From Pseudomonadota bacterium (GTDB lineage Bacteria > Pseudomonadota > Gammaproteobacteria > Xanthomonadales > Rhodanobacteraceae): 64,000 nt of DNA. Position 1 is the first letter of the stretch. Every line of letters begins with the position of its first letter. Of the stretch, positions 43,686 to 51,224 are shown piece after piece. The position numbers were made by a program, and so were the translations under genes. The stretch lies in NCBI GenBank assembly GCA_023388255.1, contig JAEWGO010000021.1:62001-126000 (forward strand), read 5' to 3'. The notes below the pieces were generated by a model. That model was not told the origin of the DNA. It saw only the letters and a list, made by a program, of their open reading frames with translations, and ran no database searches.

Positions 43686-43913
43686 TCATGCGCGCGCTCC
43701 GCTGGCCATCTCGAGCGTCTTGGCCCACGCATCCGCGACTGCTGATGCAGCGCTTACATGGTCCTTGCGGTAGCGATCTCTGGCGTAGCGCATCAGCGCT
43801 TCGATCTGGATTGGCGACAGGCCAGCTGCGATACCGCGGATTCCAGCGGCGGCAGCGATGCCGCGCTCTTTGGCGGCACGCGTGACGTGGATCGGGATCA
43901 GTTTGTTGCTCAT
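43686..43913 (-). CDS. Hypothetical phage protein
   Basis: 75 residues, mostly helical, with ERGIAAAAGIRGIAAGLSPIQIEALMRYARDRY. Overlaps its upstream neighbour by four bases. No family recognised; reality rests on the coupled layout and clean start. Confidence 0.55.
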   Translation of the reverse strand: MSNKLIPIHVTRAAKERGIAAAAGIRGIAAGLSPIQIEALMRYARDRYRKDHVSAASAVADAWAKTLEMASGARA

Positions 43914-44251
43914 GCCTGCGCCCTCCGGTCAGCCACCGCCGACCACGGCGTGCGTTCCGTGAACGAGCGCTCCACGCAATCGAGCATCGCGGCATCGATG
44001 CGTACGGCAAGGCCGCGCAGCTCGTCGAGGTTGTCGAGATTCAGGACCGGCGCGCGATTCGCGAAGAACAGTCGATCGTGGATGTTGCGCACGATGTCCT
44101 GCACGAGTTCCGCAACGATCGGGCAAGCGCGCATCGCTGCGATCATGTCGTCACTGTCGCCGGACCAGACAGACGCGAGGCGATCTTCAATCGCGCGGTC
44201 GTGGTTCGGCGCGTCGGCCGGCACGCAGTCGTGGTAGCTGTCGGCGTGCAT
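43910..44251 (-). CDS. Hypothetical phage protein
   Basis: 113 residues from ATG 44251, with helical segments DDMIAAMRACPIVAELVQDIV and LDELRGLAVRIDAAMLDCVE. The start overlaps the next gene's stop in TGATG. The in-frame upstream part to 44323 overlaps the membrane-protein gene and is rejected. No family recognised. Confidence 0.55.
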   Translation of the reverse strand: MHADSYHDCVPADAPNHDRAIEDRLASVWSGDSDDMIAAMRACPIVAELVQDIVRNIHDRLFFANRAPVLNLDNLDELRGLAVRIDAAMLDCVERSFTERTPWSAVADRRAQA

Positions 44252-44493
44252 CACAGCGCACCTCCAACGCGAGCAGCGAAGATCGCGGCACTGACGATCC
44301 CCAGCATCCAGAAGAACGTCCACGAATCAGCGAAGCGTTCGAGTGCGCCCGCAGACTTCGACGCGATGCCGGCCAAGGCGCTCGCGACAATCGGATGTGC
44401 AGCCTTGCGGCCGGCGTTGCGGCGACGCGGATTGCGCTGCCCCTGATGCGTTGCGCGGTGAAGGTCGCGGCGCTGGCGGATTGTCTGGTTCAC
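44251..44493 (-). CDS. Small phage membrane protein
   Basis: 80 residues from GTG 44493 (GTGA overlap with the upstream stop). The N-terminal half is basic; a single helix lies near the C-terminus (TFFWMLGIVSAAIFAARVGG). Possibly an inner-membrane protein acting early in infection or lysogeny. No family. Confidence 0.5.
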   Translation of the reverse strand: MNQTIRQRRDLHRATHQGQRNPRRRNAGRKAAHPIVASALAGIASKSAGALERFADSWTFFWMLGIVSAAIFAARVGGAL

Positions 44494-44810
44494 GGCGCGC
44501 ACCCGAACGTCACGGCGATGTCGCGGTCTGCGCCGTTGAACCGCGTGGAAGTCAACTCGCAGTCGCCGTACGACGACCCGTTGACGACCACCGTCCAGTG
44601 ACCGATGCCCATCGGCGGCATCGCCTTGGTGGGCCGGCTGGTGTAGCCGGCACTGCCGAAGTCGAGCCGCGCGAGCACGTTTGCCTGATCGATGCGCACG
44701 ATGACACCCGTGTGCACGTCGATGCGATCGCCGATCTGCAGCGTCAGCGTGTCGGCTTGAGCCGACCCTGCGAGCGCAAGAGCCACGATCCCCAAGATTG
44801 CCTTTCGCAT
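44490..44810 (-). CDS. Hypothetical exported protein, first gene of the leftward phage operon
   Basis: 106 residues from ATG 44810 (GGGAGACAG upstream). Clear signal peptide MRKAILGIVALALAGSAQA, then a ~85-residue domain with two Cys (GDCEL and FGCAP) that could form a disulfide in the periplasm. An exported first early-operon product suggests a role at the envelope, such as lysogenic conversion or exclusion, but nothing proves it. The operators at 44854-44894 lie just upstream. Confidence 0.62.
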   Translation of the reverse strand: MRKAILGIVALALAGSAQADTLTLQIGDRIDVHTGVIVRIDQANVLARLDFGSAGYTSRPTKAMPPMGIGHWTVVVNGSSYGDCELTSTRFNGADRDIAVTFGCAP

Positions 44811-44853
44811 GACTGTCTCCCTCCGAGCCGCCCGTGCGGCCGATGGAAGTAGA

Positions 44854-44894
44854 TTAGGCATACCTTATTCCGATGTCAATAGGCAGGCCTAATT
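44854..44894. promoter_or_regulatory. Left operator cluster (two repressor sites)
   Basis: Cores AGGCATACCT (44856-44865) and AGGCAGGCCT (44881-44890), 25 bases apart, each flanked by T/A-A on both sides (TTAGG...CCTTA and ATAGG...CCTAA). The same motif occurs three times next to the cI gene. This would be the OL of the phage, controlling the leftward operon from 44810 to int. Confidence 0.75.
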
Positions 44895-44942
44895 CCTTGC
44901 CGCCATCCGTAAGATTCGCCGCGCTGGGCTCATCCCTACATC

Positions 44943-44980
44943 TAAGAAGGCGCTATGCAGATAAGAAGGCGCTATGCAGA
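44943..44980 (+). repeat. 19-base tandem duplication spanning an RBS and start codon
   Basis: TAAGAAGGCGCTATGCAGA occurs twice in direct succession (44943-44961, 44962-44980). Each copy has AAGAAGG and an ATG; the ATGs at 44955 and 44974 are 19 bases apart and so in different frames. Only the second opens the 78-residue gene. Confidence 0.85.
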
Positions 44981-45210
44981 CGATCTACGTGGTCGAGACG
45001 TACAAGGAATCGGAAGGCGAGATCTGGCCGGAGCGAGCCGTGATCTGTCGAAGCGATCAGGATGCGATCGGGCGGGCGAGGGCGTTCGCGGATAGCGTTG
45101 CCGGCGTCATCGCGTACAGCCAGGCCGTGGACCCTGATCTAGGCGAGTATGCGGAGCCGGTTGTCTTGGCGCAGCACGGCGCGGTGCCGCTGGAAGGTCG
45201 CGCGATCTGA
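44974..45210 (+). CDS. Hypothetical phage protein in the immunity region
   Basis: 78 residues: YVVETYKESEGEIWPERAVICRS, then DAIGRARAFADSVAGVIAYSQ. Acidic and soluble, no family recognised. It reads away from the leftward operon and lies between the left operators and the HipA-like operon. The RBS and start are duplicated in tandem. Confidence 0.55.
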   Translation: MQTIYVVETYKESEGEIWPERAVICRSDQDAIGRARAFADSVAGVIAYSQAVDPDLGEYAEPVVLAQHGAVPLEGRAI

Positions 45211-45392
45211 GGCGGCAGCGGCTCAACCTGTGCCTGCCCGCCACCCTCTTCGTAGGCGCACAACTGGTCGCCGCCAACCGGCTGCATTTCCGCTAGGTGC
45301 GATCCACCGCAGCTAGCTATCGAGGTCGTCTGACACGTGACGTGACCGGTAGAGTTAGGTATAAGGCGGAAGGAGCAAGGGGGAGGAGGGGG

Positions 45393-46181
45393 ATGATTGA
45401 GTATGTATCGGCAGAGCAGTTCAACGGGTTGGCCGCGGGGGGCAATACTGAGCCGATTAAGTTCGGATGTCGGACGAGCGATGGAGAAATTGCAAACTAC
45501 TTCACAAAATCGACTTGGGGAAAATGTCCCGTCGAGAGCTTGGTAAGAGAGGCTGTCAGCTATCAATTGGCGACAGACTTAGGTCTTAGAGTTGCTGCCG
45601 GTGCATGCGTACTAATTCCCGCGGAACTCGTTGATATTGCGTCCGGAGTGGACAGAGTGATTGGCGAGCGTCTTCGTTCGGCAGTAGTCCCTTCATTCGG
45701 GTCTAGGAACGTAGGTGACGGATTTCGCTGGTGCATCGAAGTGCCCCCTGGTATTCCGCATGAGGAGGTTGCCGAAATTTGGGCATTCGACCGTCTGACA
45801 TTGAATCCTGACCGTAGGCGTGGGCGCCCCAATTGTTTAGCCAACGATAAATATATTGCCCTGATCGATCACGAGCTTGCGCTGGAAGTGACCGGGATTG
45901 GAGGTTTGGTTCCTTATCCCTGGTCGGATGGGAGTATCAAAAAATCAGAAACTTTGCAGCCTCATTTGTTTTGGGACTTCATAAAAGGATCGGGCGCATC
46001 ACTTGAAAGAATGGCCGAGTCGTGGGAAAAGGTGTCCGAAGATGCTATAAGGTCTTATGTTGATTGCTTGCCAGATACGTGGAAAGCAAGTTCGGTTACT
46101 GATGAGATCATCCAATACCTTCTGATCTTAAAGGCTAACATCCGCATTGCGTTCAAGCAGCTTCGAGGAGCGTTGATATGA
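45393..46181 (+). CDS. HipA-like kinase domain protein
   Basis: 262 residues from ATG 45393 (GGGAGGAGGGGG upstream). It looks like the compact HipA-like kinase group: an N-terminal part with YFTKSTWGKCPVESLVREAVSYQLATDLGL, and a catalytic stretch LTLNPDRRRGRPNCL (Asp140, Asn147) followed by YIALIDHELAL (Asp159, the metal-binding DFG equivalent). Base composition is visibly poorer in GC than the flanks, a sign of separate origin. First gene of a three-gene overlapping operon. Confidence 0.75.
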   Translation: MIEYVSAEQFNGLAAGGNTEPIKFGCRTSDGEIANYFTKSTWGKCPVESLVREAVSYQLATDLGLRVAAGACVLIPAELVDIASGVDRVIGERLRSAVVPSFGSRNVGDGFRWCIEVPPGIPHEEVAEIWAFDRLTLNPDRRRGRPNCLANDKYIALIDHELALEVTGIGGLVPYPWSDGSIKKSETLQPHLFWDFIKGSGASLERMAESWEKVSEDAIRSYVDCLPDTWKASSVTDEIIQYLLILKANIRIAFKQLRGALI

Positions 46182-46702
46182 CAAACTCAATTCGTCAGGG
46201 GTATGTATATAGCGTCCTCCGGTATGTTCATGATGTAATTGCTTCGGAATTCGTCAATGTTGGAATCGCGTTATATGCTCCCGGCTCTAAGTCCGTAAGG
46301 GCGCTCATTACGGCAAGCACATTTCGAATCTCTCAAGTTTTCCCCGGATGCGATGGGGCTGGCTTGAGGCGAGAGTTTCAGCGTATTCAATCGGACTTTA
46401 GACGTAGAGATCAAAGTGCGGATTCATTGGATGAGATTATTGGTGCGGTGCTCCCTAGGGATAGCAGTGCATTGCAATGGTCCCCTGTTTGCGCCGGCAT
46501 CTCGCATGACCTCGATGTCGCTCTAGAAGAGCTTTTCCATCGTTATGTAATACGCCCCGGGTCGGCCTATGACGCTATCGAAACGCTTGTTGTTAATGCT
46601 CAGATTAATGGGGCGAGAGTCCGCGAGCGCGTCCTAATATCTAGCAATGATGGTCTATACAATGATATTGAGAAAGTAGCGACATTGAGGCGCCTAAGAT
46701 GA
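46178..46702 (+). CDS. DUF3037 protein paired with HipA-like kinase
   Basis: 174 residues beginning YVYSVLRYVHDVIASEFVNVGIALYAP, the hallmark of DUF3037. Genes of this family habitually follow compact HipA-like kinases, as here with an ATGA overlap; the pair has been seen in many bacteria without an assigned function. Low GC like its neighbours. Confidence 0.82.
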   Translation: MTNSIRQGYVYSVLRYVHDVIASEFVNVGIALYAPGSKSVRALITASTFRISQVFPGCDGAGLRREFQRIQSDFRRRDQSADSLDEIIGAVLPRDSSALQWSPVCAGISHDLDVALEELFHRYVIRPGSAYDAIETLVVNAQINGARVRERVLISSNDGLYNDIEKVATLRRLR

Positions 46703-47241
46703 GTGTTTCCGACCAACTTAGAGCAGCTGTCGATAGACTTTTTATAGCTGACATTGTTGTCAAGTCCATTGATGCTCGATTGACTGATGGCTTCATACCT
46801 AATGTAAATAGCGATGCGGATGATTTGAATCAATTCCAAACAATGGGTCCTACATGCGTTACGATTGAGGAATACCCGGGGCCGAACGATGATAGGCTGG
46901 TAGTGTACGATGTTAAATGTGGAATGCGTCTGTTTAGGAGCGATGTTGATCTTCATGCTCCGGATCTAAGTGAATCTCAATTACAGTCGTATATTGTGGC
47001 TATATTTGAGGCTAATTTTCTGGCGTCCTATAGGGAGATTCCGGTCGATGGTGACTTTCTTGATGAGAGTTGCTTGAAAGAATTCGCTAAACAGAATGTC
47101 CCTTTTAATGTCTGGCCATATTGGAGGGAGTTGCTTCAGTCAGCATGTGGACGGATGGGTCTTCCGAAGATCGTCCTTCCGGCACATCGGATTAAACGGC
47201 CGCAGGGTACTGCTTCGGGAACTCAGCGCGCTCCGACCTAG
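46699..47241 (+). CDS. SecB-like chaperone family protein, third gene of the HipA/DUF3037 operon
   Basis: 180 residues. The region after residue 70 has beta-strand pattern (DRLVVYDVKCGMRLF, SYIVAIFEANFLASY) and ends NVPFNVWPYWRELLQSACGRMGLPKIVLP, which closely follows the (N/V)-x-(F/W)PY-x-R-x-x-(V/L)-x-x-x-x-x-R-x-(G/F)-P-x-(L/V)-x-(L)-(P) end of SecB and SecB-like chaperones. SecB-like proteins guard antitoxins in some toxin-antitoxin-chaperone systems. ATGA overlap with DUF3037. Confidence 0.6.
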   Translation: MSVSDQLRAAVDRLFIADIVVKSIDARLTDGFIPNVNSDADDLNQFQTMGPTCVTIEEYPGPNDDRLVVYDVKCGMRLFRSDVDLHAPDLSESQLQSYIVAIFEANFLASYREIPVDGDFLDESCLKEFAKQNVPFNVWPYWRELLQSACGRMGLPKIVLPAHRIKRPQGTASGTQRAPT

Positions 47242-47332
47242 CGATAGGTTTGGCAACTAGCACATGCATAAATGCCGTAAGCGCCAGCAGGCTGCTACGA
47301 AGTTTATTAGTATGATGGCGATCGACATGTAG

Positions 47333-47360
47333 AAGCCCGCCAAGCGCGGGGCTTTTTCTT
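47333..47360 (+). terminator. Rho-independent terminator after the HipA-like operon
   Basis: AAGCCC...GGGCTT stem (47333-47338 with 47348-47353; GC-rich loop) followed by TTTTT CTTT. It lies about 90 bases after the SecB-like gene and before the convergent SRAP gene, so it may serve the plus-strand operon and, less well, the opposite direction. Confidence 0.7.
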
Positions 47361-47370
47361 TGCGCCTCGG

Positions 47371-48300
47371 TCAGGCGGCGATCCGATGCTCGTAGAAAGG
47401 ATGCTGCTTGTCGTCGAAGATGGCATACATCGCGGCGAGGTCGCCGTTGGGACGTAGCCACGCGTCGACGTGCTCAGGCTTGATGTTGATGATCGTGCGG
47501 TCGTGGCCGGCTGCGGCGACTTCTGGCTCAGGGTCGTCAGTGATCGCTGCGAAGGAGAGCAAATCAGGCTCCTTGCCGGCAGGATCTTTCCAGCGCGACC
47601 ACAAGCATGCGATGTACAGCGGGGAGCTGTCGCGCGGCGCGAAGCGCAGCACTTGGTTTTTGCCGTCCGGGCCTTCCACGTTCTCAAAGAACACGTCCGC
47701 GATGATGAGGCCGTGAGTGTGTCCGAACTGGCTCTTCCAGAATCCTTCAAGGTTGTCGCGCCGCGCATTGTAGGTGCCAGGGTAGCGCTGGTCGTAGTTG
47801 GCTGGCTTCCCGGCTGGCCGGCATTGGTAGCGCATGGGCACGATCTGAGGCTTCCCCTCGTCAATGATCAGTACTGGCGCGTACCATCCGGGGAAGAACC
47901 GCCTATCGCCCGCGGTGACCTCGTTGCGGCGTAGGTCAGCCAGCTTGCGTGTTGCCGCCTCGATCTTGTTCGTCGCGATGCGAACGTCTTCCTGTGCCTT
48001 CTTCGTGACCTTCGTTTCGAGCGATCGGTTCGCAGTGTTCAGTCGCGTCTTCTGAGCGAATAGCTCGGTTTCCAGCCGCGTGACCTCGGCGGCGTCGAAC
48101 GCATCGACCAATGCGCTGATCTCACGCTCTCCGTTGGACGTGGGCTTGTCGAACCATTGATCGATTGCGCGCGGAATCTTGATCCGCCGATCCTCGTTCC
48201 GGAACCCGTAGAGCCGCACGAATTCAGGGAGGGACAATGTAGCTCCCCAATGGCGGACGAATTTCTGATACGCCTCGTGGACCTGAGCCGAGTAGCACAT
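47371..48300 (-). CDS. SRAP (HMCES/YedK-like) protein with central coiled-coil insertion
   Basis: 309 residues. The catalytic Cys2 is exposed after removal of Met (MCYSAQ); YNARRDNL supplies the Asn/Arg/Glu-type DNA contact region, and GHDRTIIN gives the active histidine. SRAP proteins form a covalent link to abasic sites in ssDNA. About 80 residues (roughly 65-145) between the first strand and the core form a charged helical insert absent from E. coli YedK. It sits in the phage immunity region. Confidence 0.85.
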   Translation of the reverse strand: MCYSAQVHEAYQKFVRHWGATLSLPEFVRLYGFRNEDRRIKIPRAIDQWFDKPTSNGEREISALVDAFDAAEVTRLETELFAQKTRLNTANRSLETKVTKKAQEDVRIATNKIEAATRKLADLRRNEVTAGDRRFFPGWYAPVLIIDEGKPQIVPMRYQCRPAGKPANYDQRYPGTYNARRDNLEGFWKSQFGHTHGLIIADVFFENVEGPDGKNQVLRFAPRDSSPLYIACLWSRWKDPAGKEPDLLSFAAITDDPEPEVAAAGHDRTIINIKPEHVDAWLRPNGDLAAMYAIFDDKQHPFYEHRIAA

Positions 48301-48481
48301 AGCGATTTTCCTACATCACACCGCAGCGGTCTCCGATAGCCTAGGTCAACGCGCCACGCGACACTATCCCCACACCGCAAGTCAGCGCATCGCCCCCGCA
48401 AGGGAAGCTCTCAAGTCGCGACTGCGGTGTCTCTATCGTGAGGGTTGCCGCGGGCGCAATCGCTACCCGCGGCGAAATCGA
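48301..48481. other. Intergenic stretch without a recognised gene
   Basis: No gene can be supported between the SRAP start and the exported-protein stop. The stretch contains the phrase GACTGCGGTGTC near 48420 and a matching GACACCGCAG-like tract at its left, which may form a long-range pairing; no terminator with a T-run is evident. Confidence 0.3.
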
Positions 48482-48739
48482 CTACTTGTAGGGATCTTTC
48501 GTGCCAGCCTTGCCGGTGCGCGGATTGACGTTGCCCTTCGTCGACCAGTTGTTGCGCTTGCTATGGTCGGGAGCTGTGCGGGTATGGGCTGGCACGTAGG
48601 CGCCGCTCTTTGTCGTGTGTGCCTTCACATGGACGGTCGAGCTATGGCTCGAGCTATGGCTACGGCCGCCACCACGAGCGAATGCCGGACTGGCTGCGAT
48701 GAGGAAGAGGGCGGCGAGCGCCACGACGATCTTGTTCAT
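48482..48739 (-). CDS. Small exported protein, Ser/His-rich
   Basis: 85 residues: signal peptide MNKIVVALAALFLIAASPAFA, a Gly/Ser/His-rich stretch, then YVPAHTRTAPDHSKRNNWSTKGN and the end NPRTGKAGTKDPYK. Proteins ending with this NWSTKGNVNP-x-TGK-x-GT pattern are frequent in phages and bacteria and unassigned. It may alter the lysogen's envelope. Confidence 0.68.
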   Translation of the reverse strand: MNKIVVALAALFLIAASPAFARGGGRSHSSSHSSTVHVKAHTTKSGAYVPAHTRTAPDHSKRNNWSTKGNVNPRTGKAGTKDPYK

Positions 48740-48887
48740 GGTTGATCCCCTGATGCGCCGGAATGGCGCTTGGGAATGATGCGTCTGCGCGAGGGGATGG
48801 CACAGTCGGAGACGTCAGACTGTGCGTGTAGGAAATTTCCTACAGGGCAGGAACGGCGCATTTCAATCATGCAGGCTTGGGCCTGCG

Positions 48888-49595
48888 TCAGTATTTCCGC
48901 AGCGTCCACCACGCCGCCACACGCCCTGCGATCCGTAGGGAATCGATGTCGCCGGCATCGACGTGCTCGACCGGGTACTGCGGATTCGTCGAGACGATCG
49001 CGAGACGTTGCCGCGTCATCTCCGGCACAAGGCGCTTCACCAACGCGTGGCCGTGCCAGTTCATCACGTAGAGACCTGGCGCCTCGAATCTCGGCTGGCT
49101 GACGTCAACGAACAGCACATCCCCGTGCTGGATGTCCGGCGCCATGCTGTCGCCCCGCGCCGTGACCACTCGTACTTTGCTCAGATCCCGCGGCAGATTC
49201 TGCTGTGCCCACCAGTCCGCTACCTCCAGCATCTCCACGACATCGGATTCATCCCCCACGACGCTGCCTCCCCCTGCAGATACCTCGATCGCCAAGCGTT
49301 CGAGGCGAACATAGCCGGGAGGTGTCGCAGGAGGGGAGACAGGGACATGGACGGATATTGAGTCGTCGCCATCGACTGTACGCATCGGTCCGCGGCCCGT
49401 GGCCAACCAATCCGGGCGTACGCCCAAGACGCGCGCAGCGGCGAGCAGATTTGCGCCTTCAATGGTCTTGGTCTTGCCGGAGAACCAATCGGATACGGAT
49501 GGCGCGCGTATCCCAGCGGCGCGAGCAATGTCCGCCTTGTTGACATTGCTTGCCTCTCGCATAGCTAGGTCAAGGCGTTGTCGGAGAGTTTGCAT
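48888..49595 (-). CDS. cI: CI-type phage repressor (HTH + S24 peptidase)
   Basis: 235 residues from ATG 49595. N-terminal helix-turn-helix about 17-70 (NKADIARAAGIRAPSVSDWFSGKTK), C-terminal LexA/S24 domain: RGDSMAPDIQHGDVLFVD holds the catalytic serine, and VMNWHGHALVKRLVP the lysine. RecA-stimulated self-cleavage is expected at an Ala-Gly or related bond in the linker. It faces the operator cluster at 49598-49656 and reads opposite to the Cro-like gene. Confidence 0.93.
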   Translation of the reverse strand: MQTLRQRLDLAMREASNVNKADIARAAGIRAPSVSDWFSGKTKTIEGANLLAAARVLGVRPDWLATGRGPMRTVDGDDSISVHVPVSPPATPPGYVRLERLAIEVSAGGGSVVGDESDVVEMLEVADWWAQQNLPRDLSKVRVVTARGDSMAPDIQHGDVLFVDVSQPRFEAPGLYVMNWHGHALVKRLVPEMTRQRLAIVSTNPQYPVEHVDAGDIDSLRIAGRVAAWWTLRKY

Positions 49596-49597
49596 AT

Positions 49598-49656
49598 AGG
49601 AAAGCCTAACCGGCTTGCTGGAAGGAATGCCTATTGCAAAAAAATAAGGCATGCCT
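49598..49656. promoter_or_regulatory. Right operator cluster (three repressor sites)
   Basis: Cores AGGAAAGCCT (49598-49607), AGGAATGCCT (49623-49632) and AGGCATGCCT (49647-49656), spaced 25 and 24 bases. The third is a perfect palindrome. The set lies between the divergent cI and cro-like starts, as OR in lambda, and matches the left pair at 44856 and 44881. Confidence 0.8.
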
Positions 49657-49669
49657 AATAATGCATCCC

Positions 49670-49888
49670 ATGAACGCATCCTCCGTGATTGACGCCCTTG
49701 GCGGGACTCTTGCCGTCGCGCGCATGTTCCGGGTCAAGCCGCCATCTGTGAGTGGATGGCGCAAGCACGGCATCCCGGACGCCCGAATGCAGGTGATCGA
49801 GATACTGCGCCCGGACCTCATAGCCGCTCCAACGCCTCGCCGAAAGGCCGCAGCCAACAAGCGGAAGGCCGCCCGCCATGCCGCGTGA
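49670..49888 (+). CDS. Cro-like (YdaS-type) regulator
   Basis: 72 residues from ATG 49670; ATG 49661 is also in frame. The helix-turn-helix ALGGTLAVARMFRVKPPSVSGWRKHGIPDARMQVIE is the YdaS/Cro pattern, followed by a basic tail. First gene of the rightward operon, divergent from cI across three operators; expected to compete with CI during lytic growth. Confidence 0.88.
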   Translation: MNASSVIDALGGTLAVARMFRVKPPSVSGWRKHGIPDARMQVIEILRPDLIAAPTPRRKAAANKRKAARHAA

Positions 49889-50138
49889 GGCCAATCCCAT
49901 CGATGGCACGCCTCTTCCCGCACCCCAGTTCCAGTTTCCGCGCCCGTTTCCCCTGGCGTGCGCGGATCGCGGCCGCTGCGCGTCCCCCTGCGCGCAGCGG
50001 CCGCACCTTTCCCTTTGCCGCTCGGCCATCCCACTCCGGGCCGGGCGGCTTCTTTCTTCGTTGGCTTCTGCGCTGGCTTCCATCGGCGCATTTTTTCGTG
50101 CCGGTGCGAAAACGACTGACAAGAGGTGTTTTCAGTGA
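49878..50138 (+). CDS. Possible small ORF between cro and the CII-like gene (doubtful)
   Basis: 86 codons beginning in the cro tail. The composition is unusual (Pro, Arg and Ser rich; no family) and the reading frame passes through the 14-bp hairpin at 49969-50004. It fills an otherwise empty 246 bases, but there is no good RBS. Reported only as a possibility. Confidence 0.2.
   Translation: MPREANPIDGTPLPAPQFQFPRPFPLACADRGRCASPCAQRPHLSLCRSAIPLRAGRLLSSLASALASIGAFFRAGAKTTDKRCFQ
49969..50004. terminator. Strong 14-bp hairpin between cro and the CII-like gene
   Basis: GCGGCCGCTGCGCG pairs perfectly with CGCGCAGCGGCCGC around an 8-base loop. No T-run follows; the downstream bases are C/T-rich (ACCTTTCCCTTTG). 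Position matches lambda tR1 between cro and cII, so it may be a (weak or factor-dependent) terminator or an antitermination target. Confidence 0.5.
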
Positions 50139-50524
50139 AAGTCACGAAGACCGCTCCTGACGGACAGCTCAGTTTGCAGTTCGAGCCGGGGCTTTCGTCC
50201 AAGTTCCGATCGCTGCGTCGCGCGACGGCTGAAGTCGTGTATCGCTCTGGTCTTGATCGTTGCGCCATCGCTGCGGATGAAGGCCCGGGCAACTTCTCCA
50301 AGTCGTTGGCGGACAGGCACAAGGGCGACACAACCGCGCGTCGGTTTGATCTTGATGCGCTGGAGGCGGTGCTCGACGAGACGCACGACTACACGCCGAT
50401 CTACTACCTGATCGACAAGTACCTGCGCGACGACGAGGCGCGCAAGCATGCTGCGATCGACAAGATCGGCGCGCTCCTGCCGGAGCTGACTGCACTGTTC
50501 CGGCAAGCGGGAGTGGCGCTGTGA
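50135..50524 (+). CDS. CII-like phage regulatory protein (putative)
   Basis: 129 residues from GTG 50135, which has AAGAGGT seven bases upstream. The pattern ATAEVVYRSGLDRCAIAADEGPGN, then DLDALEAVLDETHDYTPIYYLIDKYL resembles the phage CII/CP76 group of regulators. Position after cro is that of cII. Not the lambda CII fold for certain; assigned on position and pattern. Confidence 0.6.
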   Translation: MKVTKTAPDGQLSLQFEPGLSSKFRSLRRATAEVVYRSGLDRCAIAADEGPGNFSKSLADRHKGDTTARRFDLDALEAVLDETHDYTPIYYLIDKYLRDDEARKHAAIDKIGALLPELTALFRQAGVAL

Positions 50525-50868
50525 ACCAGCTCTCCATCGGCTTCGATGCTGGCTTTGAAGTTGGAGGCACCGCGCACCGTCGCATCGAGACGCCTGCCGC
50601 GCGCGCAACTGACCCCAGCAGCAGCCATGACGCCGCCGAACATGTCACGGCCACCGGCCTGCGCGCACAGCAACAGGCGCTGACGATCGCCGCTATTCGT
50701 GCTTTTCCCGGATTGACGATGCAAGAGCTTTCCGAGCGCACTGGCATCTGTCGGTTCCAGCTTGGCCGGCGCGTTTCCGAATGTGAAACCGCTGGCGCCG
50801 TGCGCCGCATGCCGAAGCGCAAGTGCTCAGTGACGGGCCGCTTGGCGGAGCCGTGGTGGCCGGTATGA
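50521..50868 (+). CDS. Phage winged-helix protein
   Basis: 115 residues. C-terminal part has ALTIAAIRAFPGLTMQELSERTGICRFQLGRRVSECETAGAVRR, a winged helix with recognition helix; the N-terminal part is unordered. GTGA overlap with the preceding gene. Possibly a transcription or replication accessory factor. Confidence 0.65.
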   Translation: MNQLSIGFDAGFEVGGTAHRRIETPAARATDPSSSHDAAEHVTATGLRAQQQALTIAAIRAFPGLTMQELSERTGICRFQLGRRVSECETAGAVRRMPKRKCSVTGRLAEPWWPV

Positions 50869-51224
50869 GTGCAATGGTCGAACTGCTTCCGCCGAAAATG
50901 TCCGCGTTCAGATCGAGTCCGATCTACGCAGTAGCACGATCGAAGCCGTTCGCGGAATCTGGTGGCGGCCGCTACTCGCATCGCGTCAAAAGCGCGAGCT
51001 TGCATACCTGCAGAGGCAAGTCGCACATCGCCGTCAGGTTGTGGTGCGGGATGGTCATTTGCATCGGCGGAAGAAACCGCGATAGCCGTCTCGTCGACGA
51101 ACCAAGCGCCGGGCGGCCCATCTGCGCCACCTGCGAGGGAAGGGCAATCGGCTCCGGGCAGCTCGGCAGCCGCGAGATTGCCGGCCGCGCTGTGATGTTC
51201 TCGCCACAAGGTGCGCGCACATGA
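50865..51224 (+). CDS. Hypothetical phage protein with C-x-x-C
   Basis: 119 residues from ATG 50865 (ATGA overlap). HTCRGKSHIAVRLWCG and PICATCEGRAIGSG suggest metal binding or a zinc knuckle. Commonly positioned in phage early-right operons; function unknown. Confidence 0.55.
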   Translation: MSAMVELLPPKMSAFRSSPIYAVARSKPFAESGGGRYSHRVKSASLHTCRGKSHIAVRLWCGMVICIGGRNRDSRLVDEPSAGRPICATCEGRAIGSGQLGSREIAGRAVMFSPQGART

